16,487 nucleotides of DNA, from contig QZLH01001286.1 of assembly GCA_003833135.1 (NCBI GenBank), positions 8,974 through 25,460 on the forward strand, read 5' to 3'. This DNA is from Oehlia diaphana (Eukaryota; Glomeromycota; Glomeromycetes; Glomerales; Glomeraceae). A model generated the notes under the pieces. The model was given only the letters and a program-made list of their open reading frames with translations. It searched no databases and was not told where the DNA came from. Positions 8,204 to 16,332 of the stretch are shown here, piece by piece (positions within the stretch are counted from its first letter, which is position 1; each line of letters begins with the position of its first letter). The translations under genes and the position numbers were made by a program.

Positions 8204-9206
8204 TCAATTGAGACAAGTTTTTGTATTTTTTACAAGCCCTTTTTCCATCACCAATTGTAACGTATGTGCAAAACAGTCCATCCAATTAATTCCATTTAAC
8301 AATTTAACAGATTTTTTCATATTTAAACCGTTATTTGTGGTGATTGTGGTTGTAATGTGTCTAATATTCCATTCCTTTAGAATATTTTCAAAGCATTCAG
8401 CTATATGCTCTGCAGTGTGTAGATATCAGACGTACTCTATAGCAAGTGTTACTTCTTTAAGAATAAAATCTGTGTCAAGATATGAACATGTAACCCAAGA
8501 AATCCTTTATGATTTCTACTAATCCACAGATCTGCCATTAATGCAACGGATGTTGCTTCTTTTCCAATCTGTTCTACCATTTTGGATATGTAAAATTATA
8601 TGCTCGATGGATTATTGCTTTATAGTTTTTGCTTCTAGTACTAAAAATGCAGGATCTAATCTATTGCAAAAAATACGAAATGATGAGCTATTTACAACTG
8701 AGAAGGGCTGTATATCATCGATAATCCAATTAACAAGAAATTGATAAAGCCTATTTTGACACGCTTCTGAGTGCTTTTTAATTACTTTGAGTTTTTGTTG
8801 TTTATCCTATTTTTTGGTTTAAATAAATAAAAATTGTGTAAATAAGTTGAATTAAATGCCAATATTATACTATTAATTTTGTTAATAAATATTTATACTG
8901 ACTGCTTCCCATCACTAGTTATTTTATGAACAGACCATAGATGACTAATTCCATTGCCTGTTGATCCATCATGTTTAAGTTTAACATTGCATTTTCCATC
9001 ATTCTTTTCCACTTGACATATAATAGCTGGTTAATTATTATTGGTAAGCCCTTCAATATAATAATCCTATATCCAACTAGTTTTTTTTTTCAAAACTTTT
9101 GGTTTTTTTTTATCAACTCTGGTTGAATAAAATTATCTTCAATAGGTGGTGTATTTGGAGAAGAAGAAGCCAAAAATGAAGTAATATTGCTTTGGCGCTG
9201 TGTCAT
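8204..9206 (-). pseudogene. Decayed hAT-family transposase with BED zinc finger
   Basis: The likely start is the ATG at 9204-9206 (MTQRQSNITSFLA). After a frameshift in an A run near 9085-9115 comes a BED finger: SWI, a stop in place of a residue, DYYIEGLTNNN, a second stop, then CQVEKNDGKC and HLWSVH, which give the Cys2-His2 ligands. Further on are hAT core blocks: LVNWIIDDIQPFSVV, FCNRLDPAFLV, SVALMADLWISRNHKGFLG, ILKEWN, TTITTNNG and CFAHTLQLV. The second catalytic Asp, normally in TTDNG, reads Asn. At least three frameshifts and several stops separate the blocks, and the C-terminal dimerisation domain was not found. hAT transposases cut and paste DNA using an RNase H-like fold. This copy cannot be functional. 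Terminal inverted repeats and the 8-bp target duplication were not located. Confidence 0.8.
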
Positions 9207-9239
9207 ATTGTCAAAAAATATGAAGGTCGAGTATTACAA

Positions 9240-10012
9240 ATGACGAAGTGAAAAAAGTGATTTAATGCATTTTAGTATTTTTTATTACTTGATGATTCAT
9301 GTGAAACATTGGACATTAGGCAATTATTACTACATAGGTACAGATTTACATTTAATATTTCTTAAAACAAGTTAATCGGGAAACTGCAACCTGATCTGAT
9401 ACCGAATCATGAATTTGATGACCAGACCTGAAATCATATCTTACATCAACATTAACTCCCTTCTGAACATGAACTCTTGTTAAATTTATTTCAAATTTCA
9501 ACCGCTAATAGAAAATGAAGAATGAAGTATACCGATAATTGGTCCAAATGTAAAAGAATTTATGTATGATATCAACAAGCGTTAAGAATGCACAAGAATG
9601 ATAAATATCTTATCATAAGGAAAGTGGCATTCCTCTCAATATATGGCACATTACAAATAGTCAGCCAAGACATGTCAGGCACAATTACATGGCAAATATA
9701 TGATATCAATAAGAGACCAATAAGAGAAAAAATTCTGAAATAGTTCTTCACATAACGGGTTTTATACAAAAATCGTCATATCTGAAAGAATACTAGTATA
9801 AAATGGACACAGAAACTAATGAAACAACTCTAATAAACATGCAAACATTCAGGCTGACAAAGAAAATTCTGTCTGTAGATAACAGAATAAATTAAAATGT
9901 AATAAGTAAATATTAAACAAAAATTCTACTTTTCCCGAATGTGTTAATGACTGGGTGATTAAGGTAAGAACTGATTATAATTTATAAATAAATAATATTT
10001 TTATTTTTATTC
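9240..10012. other. Intergenic stretch, nothing recognised
   Basis: About 770 bp between the hAT remnant and the 3' end of the kinase gene. A 65-codon minus-strand frame at 9572-9769 contains no motif I know, and plus-strand reading gives only short blocks separated by stops. Composition is less AT-rich than elsewhere, so an old unrecognised element is possible. Confidence 0.4.
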
Positions 10013-10018
10013 TTTATT
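10013..10018 (-). promoter_or_regulatory. Polyadenylation signal AATAAA for the Sel1-kinase gene
   Basis: A perfect AATAAA on the minus strand about 90 nt past the kinase stop codon, in AT-rich sequence. Position fits a 3' UTR signal, but AT-rich DNA makes such hexamers common by chance. Confidence 0.4.
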
Positions 10019-10106
10019 GTAAAATTTGCAAAAATACATAATCATAAATACAGTATATTATATAAAAATAATCTAATAAATAAAAATTATAAATAACGAT
10101 TAATCT

Positions 10107-13100
10107 TCAAATTTTACATTCCAAACACTCAGAGTCTTCTTTAACTAAATTCGTAATGTTGCAATTTGTATAATATGTCTGTGAATGATGTTGTATAATA
10201 GTAGAAACATTAGTTTGTTCTTGTACTGAAGTATTGTTAGCTTTTACAAATTCCGACATGTCATCGTATAATTTGCTATTAACATTTGGTATTTTATAAT
10301 TATGATTTCCATCTCTATTTATTTCATAAAATTTACTAATACATCTAATCCATTCAGATATTTTATGTTCAAGCTCAGTTATAGTTGGTCTATTGGAAGG
10401 ATTTGAATCCCAACATCTTTTCATTAAATTTTCATAACATTCTGGAATATTTCTTATAATTTTAGGACGTTCATTATTGCGAATATCATAAATAAGCTGA
10501 TGATCATATTCTCTATCATTAAATGGAGGAATACCTGATGTAAATTCCCACATTATTATTGAAAAACTGTAAACATCACTTGCTGTTGTATAAGGTTTGT
10601 ACTCTAATACTTCAGGTGCTATATAAGGTATTATGCCATAAATTTCATCAGAAGTTTGTAAATTATTTATGGGTTTACATAACCCCAAGTCAATAATAAA
10701 TAATTCATTATAATTATCTGATATTAAAATATTACCATCATGAAGATCACTATGAATTAAATCTGATTCATGAATTACTTTAAGTCCTAATATAATTTTT
10801 TTCAATAATTCTTGCCATTTAAGTTTAATTATATCAGATAAACATTTTCTTAAATTTCCTTTTTTTGCATAACTCATTACTATTATATAATTTAAATTAT
10901 ATGGATCTTGAGTAATTCCAAAGATTTGAATAAATTTTGAAAATGAATTTTTCTGACAGTTATAATGAAATTTACACTATATATAAATCATAAAAAATAA
11001 AAATTAATTTTACTAATGTAAAGAAATAAATTAGTTATTGAATATAAATACTATACTTCATTCAAAAATTTATCACTAATGTTTGATGAATTATTAAGTA
11101 TTTTAAGAATAACATCATAACAGACATAACCTGTTTGAGAGTTCCATCTATTCCATTGTTGTTTATTAAAATTCCAACTATCAATGGGACCATCCAACCA
11201 AATAGCTTTATGGATTTCACTAAATCCTCCTTTATTATAATAATTAATATTTGACAATCTATTGTAAGGTATCCATTCCAAAACTTCATAATTGTTTCTA
11301 GCATTTATTTGTGCTTCTTGAATAAAATTATTAACATATTTATTTTTACTAGTCCATTTTGAGAAATCTTGTTGAAAATGTATAGAATTACATTGTTGAC
11401 ACCATTGGTAATCAGTATATGGTTGTTTGCACTCATTACAAAATTCTTTTTCAAATCTTAAATTATTTTCTGCAGCTTTTTGAAACCAGTAAAAGGCTTT
11501 CTCCAGGTTCTTTTCTATCCCCTCCCCATTGTAATATTGATCGGCCAAGCTAAGCATCGCATGTGCATTATTACTCTCAGCCGCTTTTTGATGCCAGTAA
11601 AAAGCTTTTTCCAGGTCCTTTTCTGACCCATCTCCATTGTAATAATGGTTGCCCAACCTAAACATTGCACTTGTATTACCAATATTCGCTGCTTTATAAC
11701 ACCAATGAAAGGCTTTCCCTGGGTTTTTCTCCGTTCCCTCCCCATTGTAATAATAAATGGCCAAATTAGACATCGCTTCTGCATCACCACTCTCTGCTGC
11801 TTTCTGACACCAGTAAAAGGTTTTTCCTAAATCCTTCTCTGTTCCCTCCCCTTTATAATAATGATTAGATAAACTAAGCATTATTTTTGCATTACCACTC
11901 TCTGCTGCTTTCTGATACTAGTGAAAGGCCTTTTCCAGGTTCTTTTTTGTCCCTTTCCCCTTATAATAACAATTGGCCAAGTTATTCATTGCCATTGCAT
12001 TACCACTCTCTGCTGCTTTCTGATATAAATGAAAGGCTTCCTCCAGGTTCTTCTTCATCTCTATTCCATTACTATAACAAATGGCCAAACCTAACATTGC
12101 ACTTGTACAATTATTTTCCGCTTTTTGAAACCAGTAAATGGATTCCTTCTGGTCTTTCTTTATCCCCTTCCCAAAGTTATAACAATAGGCCAAGTTATTC
12201 ATTGCATTTGCATTACCATTTTCTGCTGCTTTCTGAAACCAGCGAAAGGTTTTCTCAAGATTCTTCTTCGTCCCCTCTCCATTATGATAATAAATGGCCA
12301 AGTCAAACATCGCATATACATTACCACTCTTTGCTGCTTTCTTGCACCAGTAAAAGGCTTTTTCCAGATTCTTCTCTGTCCCTTCCCCATTTAAATAACA
12401 ATTGGCCAAGCCATTCATTGCAATTGCATCACCACTATCCGCTGCTTTTTGATACCAGTAAAAGGCTTTTTCCAGGTCCTTCTCTATCCCCTTCCTATTG
12501 TAATAGCAATTGGCCAAGTTAAACATTGCAATTACATTACCATTTTCTGCTGCTTTCTGATACCAGTAAACGGCTTTCTTCTCGTCCTTCTCTGTTCCCA
12601 CTCCATTGCAATAGCAATTGGCTAAGCTAAACATTGCACTTATATCACAACTCCCTGCTGCTTTCTGTAACCAGTAAAAAGTTTTCTCAAGGTCTTTCTC
12701 TATCCCCTCCCCATTGTAATAATGATTGGCCAAGCTATACATTGCATTTGCATCACCACTCTTTGCCGCTTTCTGATACCAGTGAAAGGCTTTTTCCAAA
12801 TCCTTCTCCGTCCTCTTCCCATGGTAATAATGATTGGCCAACATATTCATTGCACTTGCATCACCACTTTTTGCCGCTTTCTGACACCAATGAAAGGCTT
12901 TTTTCAGGTCTTTTTCCATTTCCATCTCATTGTAATAATAATAGGCCAAGTTATACATTGCTTTTGCATCACCACTCTCTGCTGCTTTTTGATACCAGTA
13001 AAAGGCTTTTTCCAGGTCCTTCTCTGTTCCTTTCCCATTGTAATAACAATTGGCCAAGCTATTCATTGCACTTGCATCACTACTCTTTGCCGCTTTCTGA

Positions 13101-14338
13101 TACCAGTGAAAGGCTTTTTCCAGGTCCTTCTCTGTTCCCTTCCCATTGTAATAACAATTGGCCAAGCTATTCATTGCACTTGCATCACTACTCTTTGCCG
13201 CTTTCTGATACCAGTGAAAGGCTTTTTCCAAATCCTTCTCCGTTCCCTTTCCATTATAATAACAATTGGCCAAGTTAAACATTGCACTTGCATTATCACT
13301 CTTTGCCGCTTTTTGACACCAGTAAAAGGATTTCTCCAGGTTCTTTTCTGTCCCCTCCCCAAGGTAATAACAATTGGCCAACATATTCATTGCACTTACA
13401 TTGCCACTTTCTGCCGCTTTCTGGTACCAGTGAAAGGCTTTACCTAGATCCTTCTCCATCCCCACTTCATTGTAATAACAATTGGCCAAGTTAAACATTG
13501 CATTTGCATCATCACTCTTTGCCGCTTTCTGATACCAGTGTAAGGCTTTTTTCAGGTCCTTTTCCATCCCCTTCCCATTGTAATAATGATTGGCCAAGTT
13601 AAACATTGCTTTTGCATCACCACTCTCTGCCGCTTTCTGATACCAGTGAAGGGCTTTTTCCAGGTCCTTCTCTGTTTCCATTCCATTGTAAAAACGATAG
13701 GCCAAGCTAGACATTGCATTTATATCACCACTCTCTGCTGTTTTCTGACACCAGTGAAAGGATTTCTCCAGGTCCTTCTCGGTCCCCTCCCCAAGGTAAT
13801 AACAATTGGCCAACATATTCATTGCACTTACATTGCCACTTTTTGCCGCTTTCTGACACCAGTGAAAGGCTTTCCCCAGGTCCTTTTCCATCCCCTCCCC
13901 AAGATAATAATGATAGGCCAAGTTAAACATTGCATTTGCATAAATACTCTCTGCCACTTTCTGATGCCAGTAAAAGGCTTTTCCCAGGTCCTTTTCCGTC
14001 CCCATCCTATTGTAATAACAATTGGCCAACATATTCAATGCACTTACATCACCACTCTTTGCCGCTTTCTGATACCAGTGAAAGGCTTTCCCCAGGTCCT
14101 TCTCCGTCCCCTTCCCATTGTAATAACAATTGGCTAAGTTAAACATTGCATTTACATCACCACTCTCTGCCGCTTTCTGATACCAGTGAAAGGCTTTCCC
14201 CAGGTCCTTCTCCATCCCCACCTCATAGTAATAACAATTGGCCAAGTTAAACATTGCATTTGCATCGCCATTCTTTGCTGCTTTTTGACACAATTGAAAG
14301 GCCTTCTTCAAATCTTTTTTTATATTATTGCTTGACAT
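10107..14338 (-). CDS. Sel1-repeat array fused to a TKL-type protein kinase, interrupted by one in-frame TAG
   Basis: Exon 1 is 14338-11057 and exon 2 is 10976-10107, joined across an 80-nt intron; 1383 codons if the TAG at 11918-11920 is counted. The first 960 residues hold about 26 Sel1 repeats of 36 residues (one of 35). Then comes a Cys-x2-Cys...Cys-x2-Cys ribbon (967, 970, 980, 983) and a kinase domain from about 1027 to 1303: glycine loop KGGFSEIHKA, VILK lysine 1079, alpha-C Glu 1094, HSDLHDGNIL (Asp1171, Asn1176), DLG (1190), APE (1216), SDVYSF (1228) and an Arg in SNRPT. Sel1 repeats form helical scaffolds; the kinase should phosphorylate Ser/Thr or Tyr. HRD reads HSD and DFG reads DLG. 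The TAG replaces the conserved Trp of AFHWYQ (TGG to TAG), and the same frame stays coherent for 273 more codons, so it is a single nonsense change, an error, or one allele. Without readthrough, only an 806-residue Sel1 protein is made. The start is the first ATG; it lies within a partial repeat, so an upstream exon cannot be excluded. Confidence 0.87.
10352..11260 (-). other. Protein kinase domain of the Sel1-kinase gene
   Basis: Kinase domain across the intron. The N-lobe (glycine loop, VILK lysine, alpha-C Glu) is in exon 1 and the C-lobe (HSD, DLG, APE) in exon 2. All residues needed for ATP and Mg binding are present, although the arginine before the catalytic Asp is Ser, as in kinases not controlled by activation-loop phosphorylation. 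This makes an RD-independent kinase likely (inference). Confidence 0.85.
10977..11056 (-). other. Intron of the Sel1-kinase gene
   Basis: GTATAG donor at 11056 and TATATAG acceptor ending at 10977, 80 nt, phase 0, with an AACTAAT branch-like site near 11036-11030 and a T-rich tract. Joining gives FLNE followed by CKFHYNCQKNSFSKFIQIFGI and then the ITQDPY segment typical of the region between alpha-C and the kinase hinge. Unspliced, the frame stops at once (GTA TAG). Confidence 0.8.
11390..11440 (-). other. Cys4 ribbon between Sel1 array and kinase
   Basis: CNECKQPYTDYQWCQQCN gives two Cys-x2-Cys pairs nine residues apart, followed by a FQQDFSKWTS segment. The spacing fits a small zinc ribbon. 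From memory of Glomeromycotina kinases, this module commonly precedes the kinase domain; no function is known to me. Confidence 0.7.
11462..14320 (-). repeat. 108-bp tandem repeat array (about 26 Sel1 units)
   Basis: The DNA repeats with a 108-bp period, one Sel1 unit each; one unit near 12115 is 105 bp. Neighbouring units 13021-13128 and 13129-13236 match at about 105 of 108 bases, while the units at the 3' end of the gene differ much more. This pattern shows recent unequal exchange or slippage in the middle of the array and older units at the edges. Copy number is likely to vary between strains, and collapse in short-read assemblies is a risk. Confidence 0.95.
11918..11920 (-). other. In-frame TAG in the Sel1 array
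   Basis: The codon reads TAG where nearly all other units read TGG (Trp of the FHWYQKAA motif). Frame is kept on both sides: the start of the downstream open frame at 11881 lies exactly 13 codons later. One G-to-A change explains it. Confidence 0.95.
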
Positions 14339-14424
14339 TTTTCTAACAAACTAAGAAATGAAAAAGTATTATGAAATCTGAAATGCAAATATGTTATAGC
14401 ATATGCAAAAGTTATACATGCAGA

Positions 14425-14434
14425 TTTATATAAA
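14425..14434 (-). promoter_or_regulatory. TATA-like element upstream of the Sel1-kinase gene
   Basis: TTTATATAAA, a palindrome, lies about 90 nt before the ATG on the minus strand. Distance fits a core promoter, but similar strings are frequent in such AT-rich DNA. Confidence 0.3.
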
Positions 14435-14449
14435 CTTATTAGTTAATGA

Positions 14450-14737
14450 GTGTAATGAAGGACAAAAAATTTTATCACCCATGATGTTTTATTTAAATTA
14501 ACTTAATTTGATTAGCATATAGAAAGAATGCCGAAAAGCTTGTGGCATATTACTTAGCTTCATTTAGAAATAGATCAAATATTCTTTGTTATTTGTGCTG
14601 GTAATACTAACCAAGTATTTCAGTTTTAGGTTAAATTGGTTGCCATATTTGGTTTAACTATTTTCGAGGCTTTTATAGCATACTATATGTATTAATATGC
14701 ATGCGCGGACGCTTACATATGCTTATGCAATGTTGGC
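14450..14737. other. Upstream flank of the Sel1-kinase gene, no gene
   Basis: About 290 bp of AT-rich sequence with no frame or motif that I can support. It probably includes the promoter of the minus-strand gene. Confidence 0.4.
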
Positions 14738-14877
14738 TTCCAATAACTTTTTATTAGAATTGGAAGGCCTATTGGAAGATTTGGAAGTATTGGAAGATAT
14801 CGAACTTCCAATAGGTCATGTGCATTGGAATCTTCCAATCAAATTTTTGTACTATTGGAATTGGCCATTGGAAGATT
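14738..14877. repeat. Cluster of ATTGGAA/TTCCAAT motifs with a perfect 11-bp hairpin
   Basis: Ten copies of (A/T)TTGGAA or its complement lie within 140 bp: plus-strand form at 14759, 14771, 14781, 14789, 14824, 14854 and 14867, reverse form at 14738, 14806 and 14833. Arms 14768-14778 and 14805-14815 pair perfectly over 11 bp around a 26-nt loop. The plus strand is open here for 77 codons (14697-14930), but the peptide is just the repeat translated. It could be a repeat element or a cluster of binding sites near the divergent upstream side of the kinase gene. Confidence 0.7.
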
Positions 14878-15086
14878 GTTACCACCAATATTCGTCTATC
14901 AACAGGGTAGTATCGGATGCCAATCGGTAGGAAAATGTGGGTCGATAGTCGGTGATAGTGATATGCGAGTTAGTAAATGATCGGTAAATGATCAGCGTCA
15001 ATTAAGAGTGTTTTAATAATAAAATAATATGAAAATATAGTAAAACTGTAATTCAAAATAAAAGTGTACAATAAATAAAAGCGAAA

Positions 15087-15230
15087 ATGATGCATGAAGG
15101 ATCCTTTCTTTGCTACTCTTTGCCGTTATTGCCGTTGTCTTAGCACCACCTCCAGCAACAGCAATCGCATGCAGAAACTCTTCCGATTGCCCTCCGGGTT
15201 ATAGTTGTATTGGTAACATTGCAGAAACTT
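15087..15230 (+). pseudogene. Remnant of a small secreted cysteine-rich protein, frameshifted
   Basis: From the ATG at 15094 the frame begins MKDPFFATL. One base later the +1-shifted frame continues with FAVIAVVLAPPPATAIA and then CRNSSDCPPGYSCIG. Together this is a signal peptide with an alanine-rich cleavage region followed by a Cys-x5-Cys-x5-Cys segment, as in small secreted proteins. The shift lies in the CTCTTTGCC stretch and would be fixed by one more T, so it is a one-base deletion or a sequencing error. The frame then runs into unrelated sequence and stops at about 15250, so the C-terminus is lost or lies behind an unseen intron. Function unknown; a secreted effector-like role would be speculation. 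Confidence 0.5.
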
Positions 15231-15239
15231 TTAAAATCG

Positions 15240-15309
15240 AAACCATATCGTGACCATGTCAAAATTTTATCGTAGGAATTATAACCAAGACTTGGTCACG
15301 ACATGGTTT
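15240..15309. repeat. 70-bp hairpin with 17-bp arms
   Basis: Arms 15240-15256 and 15293-15309 (AAACCATRTCGTGACCA and complement) pair at 16 of 17 positions around a 36-nt loop that holds further copies of the ACCATGTC/GACATGG theme. It directly abuts the end of the secreted-protein remnant. It may be a small MITE or part of a larger repeat. Confidence 0.7.
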
Positions 15310-15498
15310 TACACTGCCACGATAAGTTTAACATAATCGTATGTATAAAGTTACTGCATATTAAGGAAATCGACACCTGATTTAATCGGGTCGTACAAAA
15401 ATAGTATTGAAATCGTAAAATACAAATTAAAGTTATAATTAACGCATATTTAAGTTATAATGAATATATGTTTAAGTTATAGTAAACAAATATTAAAG
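15310..15498. other. AT-rich stretch with TTAAGTTATA variants, no gene
   Basis: Several imperfect copies of (T)TTAAGTTATA(A/G)T occur between 15425 and 15498 and lead into the 55-bp tandem repeat. No coding potential is seen. Confidence 0.4.
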
Positions 15499-15608
15499 TT
15501 GTAGTAAAGTTATAATTTATTTATTTTAAATATATTGTAAAGTGTTCTTAAAATTGTAGTAAAGTTATAGTTAATTTATTTTAAATAAGTTGTAAAGTGT
15601 TCTATAAA
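15499..15608. repeat. Two tandem copies of a 55-bp AT-rich unit
   Basis: Units start at 15499 and 15554 with TTGTAGTAAAGTTATA and end in TTGTAAAGTGTTCT. They differ at a handful of sites. The second unit ends just before the polyadenylation-type signal of the minus-strand spliced unit. Confidence 0.8.
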
Positions 15609-15609
15609 C

Positions 15610-15615
15610 TTTATT
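15610..15615 (-). promoter_or_regulatory. Polyadenylation signal AATAAA for the minus-strand spliced unit
   Basis: AATAAA on the minus strand, about 165 nt into the sequence after the last 3' splice site (15781). It would define a terminal exon ending near 15600-15590. Chance occurrence is possible in AT-rich DNA. Confidence 0.4.
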
Positions 15616-15780
15616 TAAGAAATATTAAAATATTCTATTCTAAAACTAATCATACTCAAATCTATTATTATTCAACAAAGTTATTCCATTAATATAAATT
15701 AATCTATAAATGTAAAATCTATTATTAACTCTATGAATGATATTCATCCCGCACATCCAAAGTTCCCAAAAACTAGCCGT

Positions 15781-15850
15781 CTAAAAAAAGAAAAGAGAGA
15801 ACGTTAGTAACATTTCGTTAAAAAATAATGTTTACAAAAAATCCACTCAC
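15781..15850 (-). other. Intron without 5' stem-loop (D)
   Basis: 70 nt, GTGAGT to TTTTTAG, branch site GTTACTAACG. It lacks the 5' stem-loop of the three upstream introns but shares their branch-site and pyrimidine-rich 3' half (AAATGTTACTAAC then TTCTCTC). Confidence 0.6.
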
Positions 15851-15937
15851 CGACATCCACATCTGTTCAAAACAAAAAGCCGTCTAAACTACAAAATGCA
15901 AAACACCTTCGAAACCCCATATAACCGATCCCAGATC

Positions 15938-16030
15938 CTACAAAAAAAAAGCAACAAGAAATGTTAGTTAACATTTCTAAAAGAAAAATAAAAAAATTGT
16001 TTTGAAGTGAAGTGGAACTTCAAAACTTAC
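15938..16030 (-). other. Intron with stem-loop at the 5' splice site (C)
   Basis: 93 nt, GTAAGT to TTTGTAG, branch site TTAACTAACA. GTTTTGAAGT (16026-16017) pairs perfectly with ACTTCAAAAC (16008-15999) around an eight-base loop. Confidence 0.65.
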
Positions 16031-16097
16031 CCCTAATTGTATTGCATGTCGGATGAACTGAAAAAAACGAAAGAAGCTGACTAAAAATCGAAGAGAC

Positions 16098-16196
16098 CTG
16101 CAAAATAGACAAAAGAAGAAATGGTTAGTATCTTCAAAACAAAATTAAAAAAACAAACTTAAAAAAAGTTTCGAAATGAACTGTTTCGAAACTTAC
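16098..16196 (-). other. Intron with stem-loop at the 5' splice site (B)
   Basis: 99 nt, GTAAGT to TTTGCAG, branch site ATACTAACC. AAGTTTCGAAA pairs with TTTCGAAACTT over 11 bp around a seven-base loop, so the stem includes part of the donor consensus. Confidence 0.65.
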
Positions 16197-16230
16197 TGAT
16201 CAGGACCCAGGAAGCTCAATTTACCGATAC

Positions 16231-16332
16231 CTGCAAAAAAAGAAAAAAAAATAAATCAAAATAATTAAATATATACAGTATAAATAAATAAATTTTAAAA
16301 AGTTTCGAAGCATGGATTTGCTTCAAACTTAC
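16231..16332 (-). other. Intron with stem-loop at the 5' splice site (A)
   Basis: 102 nt, GTAAGT to TTTGCAG. Directly after GTAA, GTTTGAAGCA pairs with TGCTTCGAAAC (one bulged base) around a six-base loop. No clear branch site beyond TTAAT-like strings. Confidence 0.6.

Noticed and set aside
8208..8744. Plus-strand frames of 104 and 67 codons
   Set aside because: Antisense of the hAT transposase remnant.
9572..9769. 65-codon minus-strand frame with a hydrophobic stretch
   Set aside because: The hydrophobic segment could suggest a membrane protein, but there is no family motif and the surrounding DNA has no supporting signals.
11062..11790. Minus-strand frames of 80 and 91 codons in other phases within the Sel1-kinase gene
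   Set aside because: They overlap the real frame and contain no domain.
11890..11960. The TAG at 11918 as a 3' splice site of a small intron that would remove the stop
   Set aside because: No convincing GTAAGT-type donor or pyrimidine tract precedes it on the minus strand, and removal would break the 36-residue repeat period.
11645..14142. Many plus-strand open frames of 60-241 codons over the Sel1 array, with peptide periodicity
   Set aside because: They are antisense shadows: the 36-residue period comes from the 108-bp repeat, and the minus strand has the Sel1 consensus and the kinase continuation.
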